Shown here: piece after piece, positions 13,362 through 26,500 of the stretch
How the letters are laid out: each line of letters opens with the position of its first letter
How positions within the stretch are numbered: the stretch's first letter is position 1
Source: Camillea tinctor
Lineage: Eukaryota > Ascomycota > Sordariomycetes > Xylariales > Xylariaceae
NCBI GenBank assembly: GCA_022578605.1
Contig: MU394089.1
Location: 248,001 to 312,000, forward strand
Length of the DNA: 64,000 nt
Direction: 5' to 3'
Position numbers and translations under genes: made by a program
The notes under the pieces: model-generated
The model's input: only the letters and a program-made list of their open reading frames with translations
Told to the model about the DNA's origin: nothing
Database searches by the model: none

Positions 13362-15646
13362 TCAAGTTGCGTGTCCGTAGGGTTGCGAAGTTGGAGCCGG
13401 CCCAGGGGTATGACGACCTTGAGAAAGGCTGAATGAGCTGCGCTTGTGCTTCAAATCTGAGTTTGGCCCGCTCAATGCTTCTTGAGAATAGTCTTCATTT
13501 CTCTCCCCAGACCCTTGGCCTTGACCTATGCTCAGAGGGCCGCCACCGAACGTATCTCTCATTGGAGTTCTGGTATTTGAGTTCCCCATATTCCCGTGCA
13601 GAGCTTGACTGAAATCCTGAGAGGGCGCAATCGGCGCACTCAGCTGGGGCATAGAATAATCCTGAACCGGGTTTCTAATGCTAGATGTTCTAGAGAGGGC
13701 AAAGTCAATGGGCGCGCTGAGAGGAGCTGATGGGAAACTTGACGTATAAGCGGATGAGCTGCCGTAAGATGCGCTGCCCGGTGTTCGAGGCGTCGACGTA
13801 TTTGCCGGTGACTGGAGACCGTGACTGGTAGAAACAGATCTGTATTGGTGACGTAGGTCAAGACCAAGAGGAAGGGTGGCAGTGGCAGCTCGGAGACGGG
13901 ATCGATTCTGGGAGGACTGTTGTAAACTGGAGTAATTTATGTTACTTGTAGAAGGCTGTACCCCTGGAGCTTTTAAAAAAACAAAAAGTTAATGATAAGT
14001 TCATTCGTTGTTTGTGCGAGGCGTTCACTTACAGGAATAGGAGCCAGATTCATAGCCTAACCCACTTCCGGAGCTGCTCCCCATCTGATCTGACTGATAG
14101 ACAGATTGATGCCTCCCAATCCCAGGACTGCCGCTGGCATTCGAGTAGGTCGAATAATCGATAGAATCCCCTTTCCATGACATACTAGACCGGAGAGGCG
14201 ACTGTAAGTTGTCGGATCTGGACCTCGACATTGTTTCCCGGAGCTGAAGAGGCTGCAGAGGGCGTATTTGATGCCGTGATTGTGAGTGCATTTGAGACGC
14301 CGTATCAAGGCTGTTCTGCCGGGCGAACGGGTTCGATGTCCTAGGGGCTCCTCCTAGGGGGCTCGTCAAGTGACCCGAAAAATAGCTTCGATCGCTTGAT
14401 GGAGAAAGCGGCGACAAAATATCTGGGTTGCTAATGGTCGATGTTGGTGTAAACCCGATACTTCCAAATGCTGAGCTCAGTCCAGTTGGCGATATATGAT
14501 CATCACCCTCACCCCTTCTCATCGGGTCCGCCATTAATGGTCGAATCATATGATCGGCGTATGATGATGAATTGAAATCTACGGGAGGAGTAATTGGTGT
14601 TGTTAGAGCGTGAACCGCACCATAGGGGGAGTGTAGCGCTTGAACATTGTCGAAGTCATCGGGAACAGCACGCATTTTAATCATCCGGTCTCGATCGTCA
14701 GCTGTGAGTCTCTTTATCTTGGCCCTCCTGTTTGTGTATTTAGCATTATTTCTCATCTTGCTTTGCTCTACTGTTCTTACCGGTTCTGGAACCAGACCTG
14801 GACCTGTCTGGGACTTAGGCCTGGAATCTCTCTCGATAGTCGTTCCCGATGCGCGGCATCCGGGTGAGGTTGCTTAGCGAACTCGCTCATCAGAAACCGG
14901 GTCTGTTGATGCGTGAGTCTGTTCCCTGTTAGTATAGAAACCATTCACTTCAGGTTCTTGCCATACCTAAATCTCTTCATTTTCCTTCTAGCAGCTGTTC
15001 GCTCGGCAGCTGTTTGGGGATGTGTCGATGTCTCGCCATCTCCTTCCATCATCTCATCGTCCTCTAGAATTTCGTCATCTTCCTCTTTCGTCAAACCACC
15101 TTCTTCATTCCCACTTGCACCAGAGATGACGTCTTGACCTTGTCCCGCTGATGACACAGAGCCTATTGGGTTTGACTCTAGCGAAATCCCAGAGGCTTCC
15201 ACAGAGCCTAATGCCTCCTCGTTGGCAGCTTCTGCCTTGATAGCGTAGGCAGTGCCTTGGATTTCAGACTGTTCTTGAGTAGGGGTTTCGGCCTTTGGCT
15301 GTCGCAAGCCTAGAGGATCCAGCGGACGCTGATGGCTTATCGGCGAGTTCCCCGTGCTTTGGCTCGCTTGGCTTGGGGTTCCCAAACTGTTATTGCGCGC
15401 ACTTGAGGAGCGCTGTTGAGACTGGACCTCATTATTGTTGCCAGCCCCCGTGACTTGCTCGAAAGGTTGCGCGAAGATGTTATTTTCCCCTGGAGGAAGA
15501 AACGAGTAGTGCCCCTGCCAATCAGGCTGTGTCGACAAAGAACTGTCGTAGCTCGACATGCGTGAGCTGGTGGGCTTGTGTAATGCGGTCTCAAACTTGC
15601 TAGACCAGTGGCTTGGCTCAGTATCGAACTGCCTGGTAACGAGCAT
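13362..15646 (-). CDS. htf1: Homeobox transcription factor, Htf1/Hox2-like
   Basis: This nuclear DNA-binding regulator has a homeodomain at about residues 222-281, including FRLTHQQTRFLMSEFAKQ and helix 3 WFQNRRAKIKR with the DNA-contacting W, F, N and R positions present. In Magnaporthe and Fusarium, homologues with this unusual homeodomain (Htf1/Hox2) are needed for phialide formation and conidiation; transfer of that role is inference. Four exons on the minus strand are 14967-15646, 14781-14918, 14033-14727 and 13362-13969; introns of 48, 53 and 63 bp give 706 aa. Two introns interrupt the homeodomain, the second exactly within WFQNR/R. The N-terminus is Gln/Ser-rich, then comes an acidic stretch (EEDDEILEDDEMMEGDGE) just before the homeodomain. 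The long C-terminus is Ser/Pro-rich and apparently disordered, with ADDRDRMIKMRAVPDDFDN directly after the homeodomain, as in the fungal family. A second in-frame ATG at 15559 (MSSYDSS) is an alternative start. Confidence 0.92.
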
Positions 15647-17048
15647 TGGAAATATTGTATGAGTAAATATGGGGGGAATGTTGGGGATATAGGAGCTGCG
15701 ATCGACAGCTGTTAGGCAATGTATACCGACTCGGTTGATTCTCCGACAATATGACTTCTTGGAGATGCTCTACAACTAGCTTTGAGAGTTATAGGTTTTA
15801 GAAGCCAAATTTCTTCTATATAGGTAGTCAACAGTGCAATATTTGCTGCAAGTCTAGCCGGGCTGTCGCTGATGTTTTTGAGTAGTCGAGTATGATCAAG
15901 ATGATCGATGGCCAGCAGATCTTCCAATCGAACGCTTTAAATGATCGAGCACGAACACCGTAGAAGTTATCGTAGAACTTCTAGTGTAGCTACCGTTTGA
16001 TGTTCGCACCTGTGGACATGCGGTAGATCAAACAAGATCCTCCTTTAACATATGTGGGGAGAAAGACTATTCTTAGGTCTGCGTTTGATCAAGCACCTGT
16101 TAAATTCTGAAGGCAAAGGTTCGATAGGCTTGGGGAATAGAGACGAGAAGAGAAAAGAAAAAGAAGTTCGAATAGAATGTATTGTAATATACAACAAGTT
16201 ATTTTTTTCTAAGTCGGTAAACTACCAAGTAAAGTGAAGACAGGGAGAAAGAGAGAAAAAGAAGGGGGAGAGAGGTCAAGATAAGAAGCAGCGATGACTA
16301 TGGATATAAGGCAGTGTAAAGGGGGGGGGGGTGTGCCGTGATGCTTGCCTTACTTTGGTGCCGAGTAGATTTAGTATAAACGTGATGAGCCTCGAATGAT
16401 GCTTGCTCGCACTGGTGGGGTCGGGCGCCTCAAAACGTCCTGGCACCGACAGGCCCAGTGTTAGGTGTTGGGCCTGGAAGGGTATCCGTAGTTGCAATAA
16501 GGCCCTCTTTGAGGGAGCCCCTGTTCTTAAAGATGACAGAGGTGGAATTAATACCGAACGGTACCGCCCATGTTCCCGGAGAAATGTCTAGGGAGAATCC
16601 GAAGACAGGACAGGACAGGGACTGGGACTGCACGGGCTGCTGCTACCTAGCACGCGAGGGCCAGAAGGTGTTCGTGAGTACGGTTTTACTTATTAGGTAC
16701 GCTGTCTTGCACGGTACCTGATCAGATACGGTAGAGTTATTGAGAAGGGACTGGATGCACGTTTTAAGAGTTTTGTCGACTTGGGAAAAGCCGCATGCTT
16801 AATGGGTCAGGGATGATGGCAAGGAAAAGAACCCCAACACGGTAGCTGGCTGAGCCACACACCTTTTCTGTCATGGATATAGCGTAACGATGTTCAGTAT
16901 TTATGTAGCTATCGAGTCAATCTTTCTCGGCTGAATGGCTAATGCCGTGTTATGGTGACCTGCTAGAGAGCCAACAGATGGACCCTTGCAGTTTGGTGGC
17001 CCCCAATACCAGAATTGAAGCAGGTGAAAACCCGGGACTGGTAGAGGA

Positions 17049-17072
17049 AGAGAGAGAGAGAGAGAGAGAGAG
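17049..17072. repeat. (AG)12 microsatellite
   Basis: Twelve uninterrupted AG dinucleotides are seen directly, flanked by further purine-rich sequence. Purine/pyrimidine mirror tracts of this type can adopt non-B DNA; no gene overlaps it. Confidence 0.95.
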
Positions 17073-18669
17073 GGAGGGATATAAGATACTGCAAAATTCT
17101 ATCTCTTTACAACTTGAATAAGGGCTTGTGTGGAGAGAGGTAGGCGATGAGAAAAAGAGGGAAGCCAGGTATAGAAGCAGAGCACAGGGAAGAACCCAAC
17201 GCACACCCAAGATAACCAACAAACCAGTGTGTCCGGACGACGAAGGCCACACCAACTGCCTCGAGCATACCTACGTCCACACTCCCGCAGCAGTAGAAAG
17301 TGAGGTATGACGGTAGGCAAATCTTCCTTCCCTCGGAGGAGGACAAGAGAGGGAAGACAGAACATCTCGGCTGGGACATCTGGGTGCCGTCGATTGGTCC
17401 TTCATTACATTAGCTCAGCGTAAACTGAGCGGATGAACGCATGACCGTTGTTAAGACTACTAGAGAGAGTAACCAATAGGGAGGATAAAGCATGTAGGTG
17501 GGTGTGGCCGTCTAAGTCTGCGGGGAGGGCGTCAAAAACCGTGTGTACTTGGAGGATCACATCCGAATCGGTAGCGAAGCAGGCCCTGTACGTAAGGTGG
17601 ACCAGGGAAGTGCGCAAGGGGTGTCGATTTGTGATGCTTGACCCCTGGCGGTGGCGACAGGGGATCATGGGAAGATCAAAGATCTTCCTTGCCGAAGACC
17701 AGCTACTACCTAACTATGTACCCTCCGAGCCGAGCCCTTTTTAGAGGCAGCGGGTGCCATGGGATGGGAGGAATTTCCCATTCCCACACTGTCTGGCCGC
17801 GCTGGGCCACGGGCCACGCGGTGTGTTCATGCTTAGCATTGCAAACCAAAGTCCCATCTTGGCCGGCATTGACGTGGGCAGAATTATGCCGTCTTGCTAA
17901 TACCCGGCGGCAAGAGAGGCCAAGAAGAGTTTTGACGTAAGCACTCAGGCTTGGGGGGGGTGGTTTGGCAAAGGGTAATGGATTTTGTCGGCTTGCTAGA
18001 AGAGGTGCCGATAGTGAACCGAAGTTATTGGCGATCAGTTTACGGTTGGCTTGTGCAGAGTCAAGCAGCCGCCCGCGCGATATACGGGGCTGCTGTGAAA
18101 GGCATAAGCGCTCCTTGGCCCGCCGTCTCCAGCTTGATCCAAACGCCAGAGACGAAGGGGTTTGTGGGAATCTGCGCCGAACGAGCCGTAGCCTGATATG
18201 ATGTGCTACTTAGACCTACGAAGGCCAGTGGGGCCTAGTGCAACAGTAGAGTAGAAAGATGAGAGTTTCTCTTGAGAGATATAGAGAGAGACGGTTTGAT
18301 TATAGTGAACCTAGCGTGTGGAGAGAGATCGAGTGTTTTTTGTTTTTGTTTTTTTTTTCTTGTCTGCTCTACTATTCTTTCCAGAAGGGGGGCCGTAGAC
18401 ATAGAAGAACGGAGAGGTGGAGATATCTTCCGGGTAAGGCTTGTCGATGATGGAGCTTACTATGCTAGCTCCGATGTAAGTCGAACAAAGAAAAAAAACC
18501 AAAAGGAAAAAAAAAGAAAAAGGGCTGAAGAAAAAGTCCTCGCATCGGACAACAGATGGCGATAGAGGGTCTAGAAGATCAAGGAGAAGAAACAAAAACA
18601 CTAGCCACAGACAGGGTGTCCTGGTAACAGACGTGCCTCTACATTAGTGTAAGTATACCTAGTAGGTAT

Positions 18670-18722
18670 GAATATACATGCATACATACACACATACATA
18701 CACACATACATACACACATACA
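18670..18722. repeat. CATA/CACATA tandem repeat
   Basis: A roughly 12-bp unit of the form CACACATACATA repeats about three to four times, preceded by ATACATGCATACATA. It is seen directly in the sequence, and no ORF uses it convincingly. Confidence 0.85.
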
Positions 18723-20460
18723 TTATGTATGCGTATCATAAAATAAGTACACCGTTAGAAAAAAAAAAAAGAAAAAAAAGTGCAATAGCTGTGGTCAACA
18801 TCTGAATGCTCTCATGCTGTCACTGGGCAGAGTGACTACCTACTAAGCTTCTGAGGATGGCTAGCGGAGCCTGTCTACCCTCTAGCGCAGGTCGTCGAAA
18901 GGTCTGTGGCAGGGATATCATCAGCCATGGTTTCATCAAGACCGGGCCCCGGGGAGGCTAGCAGGTCAACAGGGACAGGGGTAGACGCACATGGGTGGAT
19001 TGGTGGATGGTGGATAGTTGAAGTGAATACTAGGTGAATACCTCAGGTAGGCAAGTGTAATATGTAGGTTAGTGAGTAAGTAATGGTGATGGCGGTTCCT
19101 GTTGCTTCAAGTTCGTATGTTGTTCCATGTGTAATGCTTGTCTTAGCCAAAGAGAAGACCTTGAATATCACCATATCATCTCATTTCAGAAAAGAAAAGA
19201 TGAAGATGATGACGCCAAGAAGGACCATCTCTGGTGAGAATCACGAATTTCCGCATCGGCTTCGGCGTCAAGAACGAACCCAACAAGGTGGAAGGGTGGA
19301 GACGGGGGAGAACCCTTTCATTCCCGCGAGACAGTCTTCAGTGTCTCATACCAGCACCAGCAGAATACGAGAGAGGGCTAAAGCTCGCATTATCGCCTTT
19401 TTTTCTTTTCTTTTCTCCTCTTGTCCTCCATCCAGGTTATAGTAGTTGTATCAGTATAATATAGTATAGTGCAGTAGTAGTAGCTCTGCTCCAGTCTTTC
19501 TCTCCCTCTCTCTCCCCCCATATCGGTGTATGTAGTTGGGAAGGACTAATACGACCTACGCCACCCCCCAAGAGATCTGTGAAGTATGGGGATGGGTTGA
19601 TCGGTGGTTGATGAAATATGCCGCTCCCCGCCATGCGCTTCTTTGGGAAGTGTCTGCGCATCATCTACTTGATCGACGGCATGGAATGTATTCATTATAG
19701 TAATAACAAATCAGTATTAAGAACTTGGGGACTTTGTGAGCATTGCCACGTTCCCAATTCCCCGTTCACACAAAGCGGGATAATCCATGGTTGACTTGAT
19801 ACGCTCTATCCAAAAATAACCTGCTATAGGTAGATGACGAACAAGTGTGCGTAAGGTGTGTTTTGTTTGTACACAACCTACACTGTACTAAGTTAGAAGG
19901 TTAGATGGGTATAGATATATGTTACCTGGATATAGGTAGGTTATAATGTGTGTGTCGTGTGTTGTATTGTACGTTATACGTTGTGCATCGTGTAAGAGGG
20001 ATGGAATGGGAGCTTAGTGGAATGGTTTTAAGATTCGCATTTGCAGAACTTACTTTAGGTCCAGGATTAGTACTAGGTACTACTGGCATCATATGTATCC
20101 ATAATTTTGTGCATTATTAGCAGTAGATGTACCTGCATATCGGCGTGTCGGCTTGCTTCTCCGGATGTACATTGTACTGTGGGTCATTGTCTGTGCCGTT
20201 GATTGGCACCCTTAGTAGGGATAACCTTGGGATTAATGGGGGCGATGTCTTGCAGCTCGAAAAAAAGTTGACTGACCATTTTTTTTTTCTGGTTATATTT
20301 TTTTTTTTGGCTCATCAGCACTTACCTCTTTTACAGGAACCTTGGTCACACTATACGTAGGTACATAATGACCTAATTAGGTATAGGCTTTAGTCAAATT
20401 GATCTAGGTACCTAAGGAGATAGAGGTATTGAAACAGCATGAACCATAAGTCATATCGTA

Positions 20461-20530
20461 TACTTTACTCATACTTACACTCACACTTACACCCACACTT
20501 ACATTTACACTTACTTACACTAACTACTTA
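20461..20530. repeat. Degenerate ACTTACAC repeat block
   Basis: About 70 bases are built from variants of ACTTACAC/CACTTACAC/ACCCACACTTACA. The units are irregular and not telomeric (they do not match TTAGGG/CCCTAA). It is an intergenic low-complexity block. Confidence 0.7.
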
Positions 20531-23500
20531 TATACATACATAGGTTACTTACTATGAGTCTGGCGTCAATGAAATCAAATACATCAATTCTATGAAATTA
20601 ACTTCACCATTCGAACCTATTCGTATATTGTTATTATCCCTTTTGACAACTTCCCACAATTCTCCTCTTTTCTCTCCCCTTTTACAATTTCACCGTTATT
20701 TTATTTTACTATGTTCTAGTTTTTCCTATCTCCCCTTGCCTCGGTTCTAAGGGGATCTCGTTTATTGGAGACCACCAGTGTCATTTCGAATGACAAGACT
20801 TGCCTGACTAGGATAATCTCTTATTAGCAAAGGACCCTCCCCAGCTTTCTAGGAACGTGGCTAGACAAGGATCCCTTCTTCCACCTATGTATCCGTGCTG
20901 CTAGTTAACTACTGCTATACTACTATGACTACTCTAAGAAAAATAAGAAAGAGAAAAAAAACCACCAAACTGACCCAACCACCAGATATCGTAACGTGTC
21001 GTTGGTTCGATTTCACAAAGAACTGAGACAGCTACTAGATGCACGTTCCTGACTAGCCAGGTCCAGTCGAGTTCCCGATGGCATGGCCGCGGGTTGTGAA
21101 GGACTCGGCCTAATCCCCTCCCCCCGGCCCTCACCTGGTCAAGTTCGTAGCCTCATCGTTCGGCTCGACTTTACTTTCGTAACGACTACCGGATAGGTTA
21201 TGTACCCCGCCTATCTGTCTACCTACCTATTTACCAACTGGTGGGCATCGTTGCAGTTTGTTTATTCTTGAAAAGGGGGGGAAAGGGGGCCCAAATCTTC
21301 AGGGCAATCTCACACCTATTCACACCCACCCCCTCTCTCCCCCCTTTTTTTCCCCCCAAGCACCCCTCCTCCCCCTTCCCTCAACCGCTGCAGCCGATTA
21401 CAAGCGACATTGCAGTCCCGATACCTGGGATGCTAGGGATACTACTGTGGCAACTGTTTCCTGCCGTCTTGTCAAGTTGTCATTTAAGATTCCGTGGCGT
21501 TCTTGTATTCCATGTTCACCATTTTCAATTGAGATGTCCCACGCGGCGTCGACGACAAGTAGGTAGCCGTAGGATCGGAACTCTGTGCTCCTCGGAATAT
21601 CAGCCATACTCGACGTCGAGACTTTCCTGCTGATCCTGTCTGACGAGAGCTAAATTCAACTAAGCTTGGGTAACCATAGGCACGCATCCGTCTGTACCTG
21701 CGAGAATCACATGTTGTGTAGCCGTGACATTCTTGTGTGTCTGACTAATAAACCTAGGAGGAGAACTGGAAGAAACAGGCCTGAGCCATGCTTGAGAGGA
21801 TGGATATCCACTACCGAAATCGTTACCCTTCCTAGCATCTCAGTCCGCATCTCCTGGCAGCGGGAGACGAGGCTCGGAAGGAACCCGGACGACCCTGCTG
21901 ATCGCGTTATCCTACATCTCTGGACTAATACCGGCACACCGGCAACGGGCATAACCAGTTCATTGAATATTAAAGACAACCGTGGTTGAAACACTATGGC
22001 TGGCTAATTTGTCGCGACCACTATAGCGATCCCGACAAGTCAGATACTCCGTCTACACTATAACGAGCCTTGAGATGGATAGACTAGGTCTCCTATTGCC
22101 CCTTGTCTGCTGCACCTTCTATGACAGGCATCAAATTACGCAAGCCAACGTTCAGGGTTTAATATCAGGGTCAAAGTTGAAATTTCTCGCGAGGCGTGGT
22201 TCTAGATCAGTAGATCTCCCGAGGTAGGCCTCGAACATACGTTAGCTGGTTAGATAGGCAAATGACCTCTTCATCTGAAGAGGGAGAAAAAACCTGGAGC
22301 AGACGTCTAAACTTGCCTGTTTTCCTCAGCTGTTGTGGAGAAAGGAGATTTCGAAACATTGTCATGGGCTGACCAACCGGAATACTAACTTGGCATGATC
22401 TTCCCTCTGGATACTTATAATTAGATCTCTGCCGACGAGCGCCTATGCGTTACCTGCTGTCGGAGAGTGCCGTCATCTCCATGTGCACCTAAAATTCGAT
22501 GGCTTCACCATCCGTAAGTCCTGGTGTCTGGTTTCCAGAATGTTACAGTCACCGATGTGTGCAAGACGAGGCGAGGGGATCTCTTCCGATTAGATGGCCG
22601 TTCCCTATTTTGAATGCTATGAAGCTAGCGTGGCCGTGGCTTTGGCCATGTCTATCACCGACAGCTCGGCTTTCTTTAAGACATGTGATGTCAATGTTTG
22701 GTTTTGTTATCGACTTTCTAGTGCGACCTTCGATCAAATACCCGTGAGACATGTGTATTCTATTTGTTCACTTGTCATCGTCTTAGATACCTAGACAATC
22801 ATTACTATGTATGATCACATAGGCTTTATTTCAGGTCAACGCTGTGCTATCTCGGGGGAAAAGATATGGCCTCCACCGCAACGACAGGGCAACACCTTTC
22901 ACCCTTCGGCCACTTCACCAATTTACCACCCACACCCACCATCACCATGCCTTTTGGTTTCTTGGCTTAAAGCCAACGGATGTTTGTTAGTGGTTCAACC
23001 GGCGATGCCCCGGTGTTCAGCCACCCCGGCTTACACTAACACGTTCAGCGCCCCACGACTCCGACACCATTCTGAAGTTTGCGGTACTGTTATTAGACTG
23101 GCAGTTGGGACCATGTCGGACAAGCTTCCGATGCACCACGGAGCCAGTCAAACATGCACGTTGTGCTACCGATTGATCCGTGTGCTATACGCACGCGCAG
23201 GAGGCAAGGCGAAGTCCATACGCAGCAGCTGGTATAGGAAGGAATGTGGGTGGGAGACAGGCCTCCGTCCCCATCCCCCACATGCCTATCTCGTGTACGC
23301 GACCTTGTCTGGGTTATCCGTGGGTTAAGCAATCGGCCTCTTGACATCTCGGCTTCCGATGACTAATAAGTCGCCAGGGGCCCGTCGATCTCCCTCCCTA
23401 TCTGGCCGTCGGGCCAGAAGAAGCGCGATTGTAAGTGGTGAAGATCAGGGTTAGTGAGGCTCTAAGCACGATCGGGAACTAGAAAGATGATCTGGTACAG

Positions 23501-26500
23501 ATAAAGTAATTCATGCTTGTTACTATGAATAGGGCTGATAATTATAGTGCTGGGTAGACGCGACGCCTATAGCGTCTCTGTCGACCAAGGGCTTAGCCAG
23601 CATTAGCATTATGATAGTTATTACTTATTATTCCAACCTTGCTCTTAGTAGGATGTGCAATCGCTTGTCTGTGCTTTTCAAATTCAGATCTGATATTCAA
23701 AATGTAACCCACCCCCCAGAAAGAGACTCCAGCCAGGCATTCCTTGGACAGCTACTGCGAGGACCCGAGGGACAGGGGAGGGCTCAGAGTTCTACAGCTA
23801 ATGCAACATCAACAGTTTCAACTCGATCAAAACAGCAGAAATTTCACTAACATGGTCTACGACACAAGCTTTTCCCCATGAGTCTAGGCAAAAGCCGTTC
23901 TGCGGAGATAGTTTCAATTTCCTTTGCCTTTTAGCATGCTGCAAGTTTCTTTTTTTGTTCTCTCTCGGCATCGTCTCAAACGTAACACGCAACCTCTTGC
24001 TTCGACCTCCTGAATGCCAAGACCTACGATCGAACCACGACTGATCAGGATTTCAAACCAAGTCGTCAGTCGATTACGCCTCGTTCTCGGTCTCGGTCTG
24101 CTGTACGACCGCAGCCATCATCTGTTCCTTATTCCTTTACCAACCCTTAATCATCGTCGCTGTCTACTATTATGAGACTGGATCAAAGGGTCTCAAAAAT
24201 ATGAGTTGCCATATGCAAGGACCCGGGACCGAAATCCACCAAGACAGAAACAATATCCACCTACCTAGGTAGTTAATCCGGCGGGTCGAGATTTGTGCAA
24301 ACAAAGAAACATGCTAACCTAGTCGTGAGGATCGTGAGATATTGCTCTGATGGTACTGATGATGATTCTTCCCGCTTTACAAGCGACCACTTAGAATGCC
24401 GTACCTCATGAATATACGCCGGGAGAAGAACTACTGGTTGATACAATGCAGAGTAAAAGAAAAGTGAGTGCGCCACACTGTCGTTTTCTCCCTTCTCCTC
24501 GTTCACTGCCTCAGACTCACATAATGGCGAATTCGCGCCGGTCGGGCGCCCCGCTATCCTGTCCGTATGGAGGAAACATCGCGACATTCGCGTTCATCAT
24601 CTACCGACACAAGGAATAATGCAATTCTACTTGCATCGGTAATCTGACGATGAACATGAAGTTACGTGGTTGGCCGTTTATCAACCTGGTTTTTTTTCTC
24701 TCTCATTTTTGTTTTTGTTTTTTTTTCTTTTTACCTTTGCACGCCAATTCATGCCTTCACCCTTACGGTGCAGCTTTCGGTGCAGCTTTTTTCATAAACC
24801 TCATCGAGGCGCGCTGACTTGGCTACATACGTGTCGCTCATGGGCCTGTCGCAGAAAATGCAGCCAACCAAACAGGGGTACAGGATGCTTTCTTGACTCA
24901 TCAGGATCTGACTGATCGGGATTTCATTCCCACCCCCTTGTCTCTCCAGCTGGGTTATCCTTTCAGTGCTGCATTCTGCATTTTGCCCCAACGAGCATCT
25001 CATGCGAATAAGGGAGGGTTGGAGAAGGAAAAAGAAGTTCCCCAAGGTCCGTCTATCCCGCTTAACGGTCGAGCGGGAACATCTCAAGCCACCAATGCAA
25101 CCCTACGATGCGCGGGCTCATCCCCTTTTTGGTACAATGATGACAGTGCTGAAATGTGGAGTGTAGTCATTTTTTGAACCCTGGTCCCTATTTGCGATGC
25201 GCTCAGCTTGCTTTGTCATTATACAACGTCGACAATCCGTCAATCAGATGCATTCGATCGCAGCCTCGCAACAAGCTATGATGTAAGTATCACTAGCCTG
25301 CCTATAGCTTACTGATGAGATGACTAGCGACAACGGCAGCGGCGGCGGCAATGACAACGGCTGCACCAAACCATGGGATGGCAACTAAGGCTCTGATGTC
25401 TTATGAGCTGCCACAAAGCTGCAACCTGCACGACACAACCTGTACTCCATTGGCTATCAAGAGATGGGGGCGGGCTGACGTGCAGAGAGATCTTTGGGTC
25501 CAGACGCTTGCACGCCCAGCTCAGACATATGATCATCGCTTGACAAGAAGAAGGGGAGAAATTTTGTGCAAACCCATACAAGATATGCTACCGCGGCTAA
25601 ACAGTCTAACCTAGCGATCTTGTTTGGCTAGTTGACGGGAGTCTAATATACACCCACGTGCCGTCAGCACCATTGCCCCTTTCGGATTTCTTCAACTACA
25701 AGCTATCTATTTCCTTAATAGAGATTTATTATCGATCCCGTTGTTTCTAAACGCCCCTATAATCCCACCTGTCTTGTGAGAGGTTCACATAAGGTCTCAC
25801 ATCACTCGTTCGCTAGCAGGCCGCCCCTGTCTGAGATCAAGGCCACGTGCTCTCAGCCAACTAGTATCCCAATCCTTCCCTTTCTTTCTTTTCTCACTCT
25901 CTCTGGTTAAACTTTTGAGTAACCACTTCTGAGTGTTATACTTGGGCTGAATAAGAAGGTTGTGCCGACGATAAAAGGAAGAAAAGTACCATGCGTAAGC
26001 TGTGCCAGCATTTTGCATCCGATCTGGCGAGAAGAGCCTATGAATAGACCGACGCAGATCTCGTAACGACCCCCTTTTCTTCCGCGGCTCGACTCCCCCC
26101 CAAAATCCACGGTACTACGGCGGCGTCGTAGATGTAAGCGGCCCCCGCTCCCCCGAATTGGTAGATGATAGTCGGTGCCGCAAAAAGGGGAGAAAAAAGT
26201 AGGGAGGCTGGCGACGCGAGGTGAGGCAAACCAGGTAAGGAAAGTTGTACAGATACGAGAGGGCTTGAATATACATGTGCAGGCCTCGTGCGTTCCGAAC
26301 CTTACAATATGCTGGAAAGTCGGATCGACTAGGCCCCCTCCCCTCCTCTCCCTTGCTGTCCTCCCGTGAAATCCGCGGTGGCATACGACTCGACGGTCTA
26401 TTGCCTAGCCTGCATAAAAGGTAGACGCATTGCTTGCATGATAATCAGGCACGTGGTCTGGACGGGGGAGAGAGGCTCTATCTGCAACGACCTGCTATAT

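Noticed and set aside
18670..20530. CA/CATA and CACTTA repeats as a possible telomeric or CRISPR-like array
   Set aside because: Units are simple and irregular, without spacers, and do not match telomere repeats.
22807..23328. 173-codon plus-strand frame
   Set aside because: Composition rich in His/Pro/Cys without motifs or signal peptide, with no supporting intron structure.
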